A stretch of 13,991 nt of DNA from JBBDWJ01 sp040902925 (GCA_040902925.1 JBBDWJ010000297.1:1-13991), one strand, 5' to 3'. Shown: positions 1 to 8,173, numbered from the stretch's first letter. Program-made: numbers and translations. Notes: generated by a model not told the origin, from the letters alone.

Positions 1-2
1 CC

Positions 3-449
3 CCCAACGTTGCGGGGCGGCGCGAAGCCGCCGGGGCGCGGCAAGGGTTGCGCGGACCCGCGGCTATCAGCGCCGCGGTGCAGATGGCCGACGATGCCGA
101 CCCGGGAGTGCAGCGCGAAGCGATCGAATCGCTTGGCGAGTTGCTGAGTGACGCTGACGCCGAAACGGCAAAGGCGGCTCTGCCGGTGCTTCAAAGGGGA
201 CTTCAAAGCAAAGACCCCAACCTACGCCGCCAGATCGTCGAAGCCCTTGGCGGGTTGCACTCGATCGCCGATCAGGTCGTCCCTTTGCTGGCGAAAGCCG
301 CGGAGGACCCCGACCCCGGCGTCCAGCGGGAGGCCGTGGAAGCGTTGGGGCGAATCTCATCGGGCGCCGGTTTCGAAAAGCCGTGGGCCCAGTTCGTATG
401 GAAAGATTCAGACGACCTTCACCCCAAGATTGCCAAAGCCGCGCGATGA
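3..449 (+). CDS. HEAT-repeat protein, 3' end of a gene that begins before the window
   Basis: The frame is open from base 3 to the TGA at 447-449 with no stop, and the repeat pattern already runs through the first codons (PNV..RREA..A...), so the TTG at 48 is not the real start and the gene is cut by the window edge. About 148 residues are visible. They form consecutive HEAT/PBS-lyase-type helical repeats marked by DPGVQREAIESLG, DPNLRRQIVEALG and DPDPGVQREAVEALG, spaced roughly 40-50 residues apart. Such repeats form alpha-solenoids that bind other proteins; no catalytic residues are seen. The last 20 or so residues (KPWAQFVWKDSDDLHPKIAKAAR region) depart from the repeat and look like a C-terminal cap. 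Downstream, bases 477-511 contain two small inverted repeats (CTGG/CCAG and CCTGCA/TGCAGG) without a T-run. The specific role cannot be told from this fragment. Confidence 0.8.
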   Translation, partial: PNVAGRREAAGARQGLRGPAAISAAVQMADDADPGVQREAIESLGELLSDADAETAKAALPVLQRGLQSKDPNLRRQIVEALGGLHSIADQVVPLLAKAAEDPDPGVQREAVEALGRISSGAGFEKPWAQFVWKDSDDLHPKIAKAAR

Positions 450-616
450 CTCTTCGCGGGGCGATATTTTACGGCTGACTGGCAGCCAGGCCGCCTGCAT
501 GCAATTGCAGGGTAAGATGGACTTCGACGCCGCGCGCGCGGAATGTCTGACGGCAGCGCATTCCGCGTGGCGGCTCCCAATAGGCTGACCTATTCGCGGC
601 GTCGCCGAGTCCACCT

Positions 617-1621
617 GTGACATTGCTTGGCGTTCCCCACCAGGATTTCTTACGGATCTCGCTGCTCAGCTTTTGTCTGGCGTTGATCCTCTGCTTCGTT
701 TCGAATAATCTCAACCGCCGGTTTCAAAACCGCTCCGATACGGTGGCGCAACAGTTCGCGATTCTCGAGGGCCGTTCCTATCAGGTCGAGGGCATGGAAG
801 CGGACTGGCCGCCGTTTCGCAGCCGGGTCTTGTTTCCGGCGTCGTTGGCGTTCGTTAGCCGCTGGACGATTGTGCCCCCCGCGGCTTGGTTTGTGATCCT
901 GCGGCTGGCCAGTGCTTTTCTTGCGCTGCTGCTGTTTTCCTTGCTGTTGATGCGCGTCGGGGGCGCGACATGGAAACTCGCCGCCGCGGGTTGCGCCTGG
1001 TTGGCCCTGGGGATCATCCCAACGTTCAATCACAGTTGGGAGCACCCCACGGATTTTCCCGACATCATTTTCTACTGCGCGGCGCTGTGGCTGGCGCTGC
1101 GGGAACGGAAGCTTGCGCTACTGCTGGCGACGGCTGTTGGCAGCCTGAACCACCAGACGGCTGCGTTCGCGGGCGTGATCTGGATATGCCTTTACGGACT
1201 GGATTTGCGCTGGCGGCCTCAACCCTGGCAGCTTGCTTTTGGCTGCCTGCTGATCGCAACGAGTAAGCTCACGACGCTGCTCGTGGAGTTGGCGATTCGC
1301 GGCGAGGCGGGATGGGACTACGTCGTCAACGGCTACTTGACCATCGGGCAGTTTTTCGATTTCCTGCGGCACCCTTATGCTTCGGGGTGGCCCGTGCTGT
1401 TGTTTGCGATGTTGATGCCCACGGTACTCTGGTTGTGGGTCAACCGCAGAGCCGTCACGCCGGCGGACACGCGCATCCTGATTGCCGTCGTTCTGATTAC
1501 CGGCATCTCGTCGGTCATCGCATTCATGGCCGAGCTGCGGAGCGTCTTTCTGGCTCCGCATGTGATGGCTGTATTCGTAGCGGCGGCGGTCGAAGGAAGA
1601 ATACTCAGTAAGCGCGGCTAG
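617..1621 (+). CDS. Polytopic membrane protein, unassigned (GT-C-like organisation)
   Basis: This is a 334-residue hydrophobic protein starting at GTG 617, with no clear Shine-Dalgarno. A first membrane helix lies at about residues 13-29. A polar, presumably extracytoplasmic segment follows (about 30-70, ending ADWPPFRSRVLFPA). Then come a series of hydrophobic segments to the C-terminus. Conspicuous polar motifs inside the membrane region are NHSWEHPTDFPD (138-149) and LNHQTAAF (177-184). Charged or polar loops of this kind between helices are typical of membrane glycosyltransferases of the GT-C fold and of polysaccharide polymerase-like proteins, but I do not recognise a named family. It lies 126 nt upstream of the FkbM-type methyltransferase on the same strand, which suggests a shared envelope-glycan role. 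The coding call rests on length, coherent hydrophobic pattern and codon use; the function is unknown. Confidence 0.75.
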   Translation: MTLLGVPHQDFLRISLLSFCLALILCFVSNNLNRRFQNRSDTVAQQFAILEGRSYQVEGMEADWPPFRSRVLFPASLAFVSRWTIVPPAAWFVILRLASAFLALLLFSLLLMRVGGATWKLAAAGCAWLALGIIPTFNHSWEHPTDFPDIIFYCAALWLALRERKLALLLATAVGSLNHQTAAFAGVIWICLYGLDLRWRPQPWQLAFGCLLIATSKLTTLLVELAIRGEAGWDYVVNGYLTIGQFFDFLRHPYASGWPVLLFAMLMPTVLWLWVNRRAVTPADTRILIAVVLITGISSVIAFMAELRSVFLAPHVMAVFVAAAVEGRILSKRG

Positions 1622-1747
1622 GAACGTGCCGCATAACTGGCTTCCCGCTCGCATGGTCCAGCCCGCGTGTCGCCATCCGAACATCAACGCTGGCCGCATG
1701 GCTGCGCATGTGGTTGAGCGTTGACTTTCTCTGCTAATCTCGTTGCT

Positions 1748-2710
1748 GTGCGGAAACTCATTATCATCCTGGGTCTGCTTGCCGCCGTTGCCGCTGTCGC
1801 GGTGGCAATGAGCGAACGGGGAAGGTGGCGGCTCGAGGTGCTCTCGTGGAAGGCCACCGGCAACCTACCGGTCATGAGCTGGCCCGAGGTGGTGCGAGGT
1901 TTGTTTCGCTGCGATGCTGAACCGTGTATCGATAAGATTGCCCGTAGCGCGGTCACGATCATCGAATTCGACTCGGATAATCCTTGCCCGGTGCTGTGGA
2001 AAACCCCGCTTGGCCCGATCCGGGGATTGTTTGAAGACCATCCGGTGCTTGAGCATTTTACGGCGCACTCGTGGATTGTCGACCCTGCCGCCCCGCGCGT
2101 GAAGCAGGGCGACATCGTGCTGGAGGTGGGGGCCTGGCTGGGTTCGTTCACGCGCGCGGCGCTAAATCAGGGAGCCGCGCTGGTCGTCGCCATGGAGCCG
2201 GAGCCGATCAACCGCTCTTGTTTCGAGCAGACCTTCGCATCCGAAATCGAATCTGGCCGCGTCAAAGTGATCGGTAAAGCGGCTTGGGACCACGCCGGCG
2301 CGGTCAAGATGGCAAACCTTGGCCCGAACGCCGTGGAAGGTAGCCACAAGGGATTCGCGGTAGCCGACGAAGGGCCCGTCGATGCCGAAGCCATCACGAT
2401 TGATGAACTCGTCGAGACGCTGAATCTGGAACGCGTCGATTTTCTTGAGATGGATATCGAGGGCGGCGAGTCGCTGGCTCTGCAAGGCGCGCGCCGGACT
2501 CTTCAGCGGTTCCGGCCAACAATTGTCGCCTGTATCCATCATCTGCCTGGGGACCGCGAAGAGGTCCCCCGCACGATTCTCGAGATCGAACCCAGCTACG
2601 AAGTAGAGACGACCAAACTACAAGGTTACTTCCGGCCTGTCCCCGCCGCGGCCCACACTCGAGTCCGCACCGTTGCCGAAGCTGAAAGCAGTGCACAAAT
2701 CAGTCATTGA
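1748..2710 (+). CDS. FkbM-family SAM-dependent methyltransferase with N-terminal membrane anchor
   Basis: The product is 320 residues from GTG 1748; an in-frame TTG at 1721 would add nine residues. I prefer GTG because the product then begins MRKLIIILGLL, a normal signal-anchor start. Residues 4-20 form a single hydrophobic helix, so the enzyme is probably membrane-tethered. The catalytic fold follows: the SAM-binding glycine-rich loop VLEVGAWLGSFT (124-135, with Glu where many family members have Asp), an acidic turn AMEPEP (148-153), and DFLEMDIEGGE (231-241), the FkbM signature that usually reads KxDvEGxE. FkbM-type enzymes O-methylate sugars or polyketides. Placed between two polytopic sugar-transfer-like genes, this one is likely to act on a glycan or lipid-linked sugar (inference). 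Its 3' end overlaps the next gene by 20 nt, pointing to co-transcription and perhaps coupled translation. The last 25 residues are low-complexity and may be dispensable. Confidence 0.85.
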   Translation: MRKLIIILGLLAAVAAVAVAMSERGRWRLEVLSWKATGNLPVMSWPEVVRGLFRCDAEPCIDKIARSAVTIIEFDSDNPCPVLWKTPLGPIRGLFEDHPVLEHFTAHSWIVDPAAPRVKQGDIVLEVGAWLGSFTRAALNQGAALVVAMEPEPINRSCFEQTFASEIESGRVKVIGKAAWDHAGAVKMANLGPNAVEGSHKGFAVADEGPVDAEAITIDELVETLNLERVDFLEMDIEGGESLALQGARRTLQRFRPTIVACIHHLPGDREEVPRTILEIEPSYEVETTKLQGYFRPVPAAAHTRVRTVAEAESSAQISH

Positions 2711-4283
2711 GACGCTCTGGTTCCGGGTGGCCTGCGGTTTGTTCATCACGGCATGCGTGGCGGTGCGCACCGTCGAGGGCCTGGACATATCGTGGAATGG
2801 CATACGGTTCGCCCGCGCGTATGCGCTTGCGCGGGGTCTTGATCTGTATTCGCCGCCGGATTCGGGCGTGATCTCGGGTTTAATCTACGGCCCGGTCGGC
2901 TACTTTCTCTTCGCCCCAGCAGCGCTGTGGACGTCGCCCCTGCCCGCGCTCGCCACGGCTTGTTTGATGAGCGCGCTGGCCACGCTCGGACCCGCCGCGC
3001 TGGTGCTCTCCGGCCGCGGCAACTCTTCGGGGGCGAAGCCCTGGGTGCTGCCGGTTTTCACCGTGCTGGTGGTGCATTTCTACGCGGCAAGCGCGACGAT
3101 CGGCGTGTGGACGATTCACACGGACGCAGCCGCCCTGGGTCTGATGTGCATGACGCTCTATTGGACCTTGCGGCATCCGCTGGAGAAGACGTTTTCGTGG
3201 AATCTCGCCGCCGCCGCCATCTGCGCCGCGCTGGCGGTGTGGGCTAAACAGACAGCCGCGCCGATTCTCGTGGTTCCCGCGGCGTATCTGTTCCTGGCGG
3301 GCTGCCGCCGCGGGGCTTGGCGGCTGCTGGGGCTGACCGGCGTTGCCGCGGCATTGATGGGCATCCTCTTCGGCGTCTGGTATGGATTTTCCGATCTGCG
3401 GCTCACGATTTTTGAGATCCCATCGGGGCATCCGCGATTCGCCGGCGCTCCCTTACTCGAGTGGCGGCTGATCACCGAGTTCATGGAGATCCTTTTTCTG
3501 CTTGGGGTGGTGCTCGCGGCTTCCGCCGCTTTGGAAAAGAGCCCCGCGCAGGCGGAGTTAACCAACCTGGGCGAGCGCCCCTCGCTGCTATCGCGTTGCA
3601 GACGTCTCGTGCCCGCGGGCCGCGCCTGGATGCTGTTTTGCGGCATGGGCCTGGCGCTGCTTCCGATGGCATTTTTGGGCCGCATGAAAGTGTCGGGCAG
3701 TTCGAACAATTTCGGCGCCCCTGACTATTTCGTCGCTCTTGGCATTGCGCTACTGTTTCTGCGTTTGGCGGGCCGCGTCGAGTTTCGGCAAGGGCCCGGC
3801 CGGCGCGCTCTGCAGGCTTCGCTGCTGCTGCTGTTGGCGATCTTGGGCGCGCGCAGCATGGCTAGCTTTATTGTCACCAGCGATGCGCTTGCGGCGCGTT
3901 GGCCGCCGCCGATTCAAGCTGCCTATGAGCATGCGCTGGCGCATCCCGGGACAACGTATTTCCCGTGGTATCCCTTGGCGAACTTGATGGCTGACGGGAG
4001 TTACAATCACACCGCCTGGGGTGTGCTGGAACGCGAATGGGCGGGCTTTCCCGTCAGCGAAGCGCATCTGCGGGCTGAGCTGCCGGAAAACCTGGAGCGC
4101 ATCGCTACTTTCGATGAACTTCCCTTGATTCAAGCGATTCATTCGCGCACCTGGGATCATTTTGTGCTGCAAGGCCTGCCGGAATTTCGTTGCCTGGTGA
4201 CGGCGCCAGATCTACCGGGTTGGACGGTGTTGGAACGTGGGCCCGAGACTTGTGAGTCCGCACAAAGCCTTTCGATCCGGTAA
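2691..4283 (+). CDS. Polytopic membrane protein, probable GT-C-type glycosyltransferase
   Basis: This is a 530-residue multi-spanning protein from GTG 2691; an in-frame TTG at 2673 would add six residues. Neither start has a strong ribosome-binding site. The order of elements resembles lipid-carrier-dependent (ArnT/PMT-like) glycosyltransferases. After helix 1 there is a periplasmic loop LDISWNGIRFARAYALARGL (31-50) followed by DLYSPPDSG and IYGPVGYFLFAPAAL (65-79). WTIHTDAAALG (140-150) and WAKQTAAP (184-191) sit at the places where those enzymes carry their Asp and Lys/Arg loop motifs. After about ten hydrophobic stretches, the C-terminal ~130 residues form a soluble domain, as in many GT-C proteins. 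The canonical DE pair of the first loop is not seen; a single Asp (D32) is there instead, so activity is uncertain. It overlaps the methyltransferase gene by 20 nt and ends 22 nt from the convergent GT39 gene. Confidence 0.8.
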   Translation: MHKSVIETLWFRVACGLFITACVAVRTVEGLDISWNGIRFARAYALARGLDLYSPPDSGVISGLIYGPVGYFLFAPAALWTSPLPALATACLMSALATLGPAALVLSGRGNSSGAKPWVLPVFTVLVVHFYAASATIGVWTIHTDAAALGLMCMTLYWTLRHPLEKTFSWNLAAAAICAALAVWAKQTAAPILVVPAAYLFLAGCRRGAWRLLGLTGVAAALMGILFGVWYGFSDLRLTIFEIPSGHPRFAGAPLLEWRLITEFMEILFLLGVVLAASAALEKSPAQAELTNLGERPSLLSRCRRLVPAGRAWMLFCGMGLALLPMAFLGRMKVSGSSNNFGAPDYFVALGIALLFLRLAGRVEFRQGPGRRALQASLLLLLAILGARSMASFIVTSDALAARWPPPIQAAYEHALAHPGTTYFPWYPLANLMADGSYNHTAWGVLEREWAGFPVSEAHLRAELPENLERIATFDELPLIQAIHSRTWDHFVLQGLPEFRCLVTAPDLPGWTVLERGPETCESAQSLSIR

Positions 4284-4305
4284 CCGTCCGCTCCCGTTCA
4301 GCCGA

Positions 4306-6018
4306 TTATTCCGGCGGAACATTATAGATGGGAATTCTGCCGGCGTAAGAGACAGGTTCATACTCCCTCAACCAAGCGTAGCCATCGTAAGGTGGATTTT
4401 CGGTGCGGTCGTCGTAGAGCAGCTCGGGGCTGATCGCCACCCAGCCTGTTACTCGGTGGTGCGGCGGTAGGCTGTCGAATTCGGGCAAGCCGAGACGGGA
4501 TAGATCGGTGGAGCCGAATAGCGCGACGCTGGCACGCTCGGGGCTCAGCTCTTCCAACTCAGCTTTCAACTCGTAAACGTACTGTCCCCAATCCAGATCG
4601 GAATCGGAGCCCAGGCGCTGCGCGTGACCTTCCGCGAACACGTTGTTGTAGCTGATGTAGTGCGGGTGAGCCGCGGCCCCGTTCAGGAACGAGAGTCCGA
4701 GCAGGGCGGCGGCGGCGACTTGCCAAACCTTGCCGCGCCGGAACATCTCCGCGGCGCCGAATCCGGCTGCAAGCGCCAGCAGCGGATAGAACGGCAACAC
4801 ATGGCGGACGCCGATATTGATGCTGCTTGGCAGCGCGCACAATAGAAATACTGCCGCGCAAAGGAGTGGTCCGAGCGCATGCAGCGACCGCCGCGGTCCG
4901 CGCAACAGAAAGAAAGCGCCGATTGCCGCCAGCGCGAAGAACGGAAGAGGCGTCTTGGCCGCCAGCATTACCGGGTAGTAATACCAGACGCCATAGCGGT
5001 GCACTGCTCCAAGAAACACGGTGCGATGGCCGGCTTCCACGTGGTCGTAAACGCCTTGAAAGCCCTGCAGGACGCCGGTGAACGGAAAGTAGGGCTTTTC
5101 AAGAAACGCGTAGAGAGCATCGTGCGCGGGGCCTTCGGCGCCCACTAACAGGTCGAGTCTCGTAGGCGGATACCCAGGGTAGCGCAACGGTTCGAGCGCG
5201 AAGCGATAGGCCGCGAACACGACGGTAGCCGCCAGCATGAGCGCGAAAACTCCTTGGATCAACAGGGTTCGCCACGGGGCTCGCGGTGGCTGGCCGGCTC
5301 TGTGCTCGCCAGCATACTCCGCGGCACGGCGGCGCTCGGCGAGATCGAGCGCCAGCAACACCAGCGCGCACGGCGGAAAGAATACGGCAAAGGAAAACTT
5401 GCTGACGAGCGAGATTGCGCATGCGATTCCGGCGGCAGCGGCGGTGATCCAGTCGCGGCGCTGGAGCCACCCCCAGACGGCCAGCAGCGCGGCGCAGAAC
5501 GTGGCCGTGAACGCAACGTCGGTGGTTGCCAGGGAAGCATGGCCGATCACCACGGGCAGGCTGCACAAAGCGATGAGCGCGGCCAAAGCCGCTGCCGGGC
5601 CATACAGCATCCAACCCCACGCGGTGACGGCCGCCGCGAGCAGCACGAAGAACGGCAGCATCCCGCGGCGCGCCATTGCCAGCACGCCGGGGTAGTCGCC
5701 GGTGGAATGCAGAATCGCATTGCCCTCCGTCCACATATCCGTTGCGCCGGTCGAGCGGATTCCCGAAAGGTATGGGAGCGACGCGGCGGCGATTCTCGCC
5801 AGCGGGGGATGCTGCGTTTCGTAGTCGTAGGCGCCGCGGTCGAGCCACTCCATGCCGCAGGCGATGTGAGCAGGCTCGTCGTTGGTTTGGCTAAAGGCTG
5901 TATGAGTCGACGCTATACGCCAGAGAGTCAGCAGCGTCACGGCGATGCAAGCCAGCACCCAAAGGCGCGCAGATGAGCCCTGTCGCTCGGAGCTTGTCGT
6001 CGAGGTGGCGGCGGTCAT
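4306..6018 (-). CDS. Glycosyltransferase family 39 (PMT/ArnT-like) protein, phospholipid-carrier dependent
   Basis: This is a 570-residue integral membrane enzyme from ATG 6018. After the first membrane helix (about 19-36) comes the diagnostic periplasmic loop TNDEPAHIACGMEWLDRG (45-62) with the acidic pair D47-E48, then TQHPPLARI (68-76). HASLATTDVAF (160-170) and SKFSF (206-210) are the second and third conserved loops. NIGVRHVLPFYP (401-412), HYISYNN (453-459) and DSDLDWGQ (472-479) are well-known blocks in bacterial GT39 proteins. A soluble C-terminal tail follows the last helix. Members transfer a sugar from a polyprenyl-phosphate donor to protein or lipid on the outer face of the inner membrane; donor and acceptor here are unknown. 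It is full length, with no lesion. It converges on the preceding gene with 22 nt between stop codons and no recognisable terminator. No Shine-Dalgarno is evident before the ATG. Confidence 0.9.
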   Translation of the reverse strand: MTAATSTTSSERQGSSARLWVLACIAVTLLTLWRIASTHTAFSQTNDEPAHIACGMEWLDRGAYDYETQHPPLARIAAASLPYLSGIRSTGATDMWTEGNAILHSTGDYPGVLAMARRGMLPFFVLLAAAVTAWGWMLYGPAAALAALIALCSLPVVIGHASLATTDVAFTATFCAALLAVWGWLQRRDWITAAAAGIACAISLVSKFSFAVFFPPCALVLLALDLAERRRAAEYAGEHRAGQPPRAPWRTLLIQGVFALMLAATVVFAAYRFALEPLRYPGYPPTRLDLLVGAEGPAHDALYAFLEKPYFPFTGVLQGFQGVYDHVEAGHRTVFLGAVHRYGVWYYYPVMLAAKTPLPFFALAAIGAFFLLRGPRRSLHALGPLLCAAVFLLCALPSSINIGVRHVLPFYPLLALAAGFGAAEMFRRGKVWQVAAAALLGLSFLNGAAAHPHYISYNNVFAEGHAQRLGSDSDLDWGQYVYELKAELEELSPERASVALFGSTDLSRLGLPEFDSLPPHHRVTGWVAISPELLYDDRTENPPYDGYAWLREYEPVSYAGRIPIYNVPPE

Positions 6019-6154
6019 GGGATGGGCACGCTTGGCGGCGCGTTGGCAACGCCGCTAGGGGCGCCTAGGGGTGCGCGGAAAGAAAGCCAATGGCGCGGGC
6101 AGACGATCCCAGTCTAGCGAGCGCAACGCAGCAGCGTTAGCCTTGGGCCGCGAC

Positions 6155-6429
6155 TCAATGTGCGGCCAGACCCCAGTCGCCAGCGCTGGATTCATCGTGA
6201 TCGGAATCGCTCAAATAGGGCTTCGCAGTAATCTCAGGGTGCTCCACGAAACGGACAGTGTCATACATCGCTTGCACATCGCCCGGCGAGCAATCACGGC
6301 CCTTCCTTTCGCCGTTGCCTGTAACTCCCTGAAAGTAAAAGCTTGCATGCGGGCGCCGCCGGTGGCCGATTCGTGGCCTGCCAGGTGCACAACCATCTGC
6401 GCGCGGCCGTCATAATCCGGCCTTGGCAC
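6155..6429 (-). pseudogene. Candidate small gene broken by a one-base frameshift, family unknown
   Basis: Two minus-strand frames read like protein and join at a T-run. From GTG 6429, preceded by an SD-like AGGTGA (6439-6444, 9 nt spacing), the first frame reads PRPDYDGRAQ then MVVHLAGHESATGGARMQ. The frame then turns into a basic, low-quality reading. The next frame reads FYFQGVTGNGERKGRDC, then YDTVRFVEHPEITAKPYL, then SDSDHDESSAGDWGLAAH and a TGA at 6155-6157. One extra T in the TTTT run (AAAA on the plus strand at 6337-6340) would fuse them into about 91 residues. The rest of the 451-base gap 6019-6469 shows only a small hairpin (GCGTT/AACGC, 6040-6052) and a doubled CTAGGGG (6055-6061 and 6065-6071). 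No homologue is recognised. It could be a pseudogene, a sequencing error in a real short gene, or chance; it is divergent from the oxidoreductase gene. Confidence 0.35.
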
Positions 6430-6457
6430 GAGGCGCCGTCACCTGCCGGCTCCGCGC

Positions 6458-6463
6458 AGGAGG
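6458..6463 (+). promoter_or_regulatory. Strong Shine-Dalgarno AGGAGG
   Basis: A perfect AGGAGG lies 6 nt before ATG 6470 and fixes the start of the FAD oxidoreductase gene. It stands out because most other genes here have GTG starts and weak or no visible ribosome-binding sites, which suggests comparatively efficient translation of this gene. Confidence 0.85.
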
Positions 6464-6469
6464 TGTTCC

Positions 6470-7942
6470 ATGCTGCAGCGATCCGTTGAATCGACAACCG
6501 TCAAGTCATCGCCGCTCTGGGGTGACACGCACTTTGTTGCACCGCCACGCCACGCCGGAGTGCTGGTCAATGACATCCACTCGCAACTGAACGCCACGCG
6601 GCTGCACGACATCGTTGGTGTGGACTCTTGCGAGTTGATCGCAAGCGCTATCCTACGAGCCCGCCGCGAAGGACTTGCTATTTCGGTCGGCGGCGCCCGC
6701 CATGCCATGGGCGCGCAGCAGTTTGGGTCTGGCACGCTGCATCTCGACATGACAAAGCTCAACCGCGTTTTGCATTTTGACGCCGAGCTCGGAATCGTCG
6801 AGGCCGAAGCCGGCATCGAGTGGCCGGAGCTGATCGGCCAACTGAACGCGATGCAGAGAGGCCGCAGCGGTCAATGGGGCATCGCGCAAAAACAGACCGG
6901 CGCTGACCGCTTGACGCTGGGAGGCGCTCTTGCCGCGAACGCTCACGGACGCGGGCTGCGCATGAAGCCTTTCGTTAGCGACGTAGAGTCGTTTACTCTG
7001 GTCGGCGCCGATGGAGAAGCGCGCGTGTGCAGCCGTGAGCAAAACAGCGAGCTGTTTCACCTCGTGGCCGGCGGCTATGGGCTGTTCGGCGTTGTCTCGT
7101 CGATACGTTTGCGTCTGACGCCCCGCCGCAAGCTCGAACGCCTGGTCGAGGTCATCACGCGCGACGCTTTGATCGATGCATTCGGGCAGCGCGTGCGCGA
7201 CGGCTATCTTTACGGGGACTTTCAATTCGCGATCGACGAACGGTCCGACGGTTTTCTGAACCAGGGAGTCTTTTCGTGCTACCGGCCCGTGGACCCGGCA
7301 ACGCCGGCGCCCGATCACCAATTGCAACTCTCGGCCGAACACTGGAAGGAGTTGCTATACCTTGCGCATGCCGACAAGGCGGCGGCGTTTCGAGCGTATT
7401 CCGAGTTTTATCTTTCGACCTCCGGCCAGGTGTACTGGTCGGACACTCACCAACTGAGCGCCTATCTCGACGACTATCACCGGCCCCTGGACCGCCGTCT
7501 CGGTTCCACGCACAAGGCCACCGAGATCATCACCGAGATCTTCGTCCCTCGCGAGCGGCTGTGCGATTTTCTGGAAGAAGCCGCCGGGGATTTCAGGCGT
7601 CACGGCGTGAACCTGATTTACGGCACGATCCGCCTGATCGAACGCGATGACGATAGTTTTCTGGCCTGGGCGAAGCGTCCCTATGCCTGTGTCATTTTCA
7701 ATTTACACACCGTGCATAGCGCTGAAGGGCTCGCGCATTCGGCATCCGCGTTCCGGCGTTTGATGGATATGGCGATCCACCGCGGCGGCAGTTATTTCCT
7801 GACGTATCACAAGTTCGCGACGCGGGCGCAGCTCGAAGCCTGCTACCCGCAGTTCCCGGAGTTCTTGCGTCTCAAATCGAAGTACGATCCCGAGGAGCGC
7901 TTTCAGAGCGATTGGTACCGCCACTATCGAGATGCGGTCTGA
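6470..7942 (+). CDS. FAD-binding (PCMH/VAO-type) oxidoreductase, DprE1-like
   Basis: This is a 490-residue soluble flavoprotein with no signal peptide. The N-terminal half is a PCMH-type FAD domain: ISVGGARHAMGAQQF (71-85), LHLDMTKLNRV (90-100), IVEAEAGIEWPELI (109-122), LTLGGALAANAHGRG (148-162) and the GGYGLFGVVSSIRLRLTP block (201-218). From memory of the family, block order and spacing match decaprenylphosphoryl-ribose oxidase DprE1 and aldonolactone oxidases. The C-terminal half ends with a Tyr-Pro (CYPQF) helix and KYDPEERFQSDWYRHY, the family's usual closing motif. The RHAMG motif (H78) sits where some VAO-family proteins bind FAD covalently through His; whether that holds here is inference. 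The family oxidises a hydroxyl of a sugar, sugar lactone or polyol; the actual substrate is not evident. No DprE2-like reductase is adjacent, so a mycobacterial-type epimerase pair is not supported in this window. The gene lies between envelope glycosyltransferase-like genes. Confidence 0.85.
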   Translation: MLQRSVESTTVKSSPLWGDTHFVAPPRHAGVLVNDIHSQLNATRLHDIVGVDSCELIASAILRARREGLAISVGGARHAMGAQQFGSGTLHLDMTKLNRVLHFDAELGIVEAEAGIEWPELIGQLNAMQRGRSGQWGIAQKQTGADRLTLGGALAANAHGRGLRMKPFVSDVESFTLVGADGEARVCSREQNSELFHLVAGGYGLFGVVSSIRLRLTPRRKLERLVEVITRDALIDAFGQRVRDGYLYGDFQFAIDERSDGFLNQGVFSCYRPVDPATPAPDHQLQLSAEHWKELLYLAHADKAAAFRAYSEFYLSTSGQVYWSDTHQLSAYLDDYHRPLDRRLGSTHKATEIITEIFVPRERLCDFLEEAAGDFRRHGVNLIYGTIRLIERDDDSFLAWAKRPYACVIFNLHTVHSAEGLAHSASAFRRLMDMAIHRGGSYFLTYHKFATRAQLEACYPQFPEFLRLKSKYDPEERFQSDWYRHYRDAV

Positions 7943-7949
7943 AGCAGTC

Positions 7950-7987
7950 GTTGATCCGTTGATCGGTTGATCCGTTGATTGGTTGAG
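7950..7987 (+). repeat. Tandem octamer repeat, GTTGATCN-type
   Basis: Starting 8 nt after the oxidoreductase stop codon, the units GTTGATCC, GTTGATCG, GTTGATCC, GTTGATTG and a partial GTTGAG follow head to tail, about 4.7 copies of 8 bp. The phase is exact, and most variation is in the last two bases of each unit. No palindrome or T-run makes it a terminator. It may be a polymorphic short tandem repeat. Confidence 0.85.
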
Positions 7988-8053
7988 TTCCGCGCGGCAG
8001 GAGGTAGCGATTTCTTGCGGAGTCACTGCAGCGCCTTCCCGTGGCTGCGGCGA

Positions 8054-8067
8054 GCAACTTCGGTTGC
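8054..8067 (+). other. Small hairpin with a cUUCGg tetraloop
   Basis: GCAAC and GTTGC pair around TTCG (8059-8062), giving the exceptionally stable C(UUCG)G tetraloop in a plus-strand transcript. The stem is only 5 bp and no T-run follows, so it is not a standard terminator. It could be part of the 3' UTR of the oxidoreductase mRNA or of the leader of the next gene. The remaining intergenic sequence up to 8173 also has a GGACC/GGTCC pair (8094-8098, 8111-8115) and nothing else I can name. Confidence 0.35.
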
Positions 8068-8173
8068 CAGCGAAGCAATGCACTAAAATCGTTGGACCGG
8101 GCAACGGCTGGGTCCGCGGATCGGGCGTCTTCCCGCTAACTCCCGATTTGTAAGCCCTGAGCAGCTAACCAAA

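Noticed and set aside
48..449. TTG 48 as start of a complete 133-residue HEAT protein
   Set aside because: The frame stays open to the window edge and the repeat pattern begins before this codon, so the gene is 5'-truncated.
6071..6415. 114-residue plus-strand ORF in the 6019-6469 gap
   Set aside because: Mixed composition without motif; the opposite strand gives a better, though frameshifted, protein reading over the same bases.
6425..6440. Sigma-54 promoter (TTGGCACG) before the oxidoreductase
   Set aside because: The -24-like element has no matching -12 TTGC at the required spacing.
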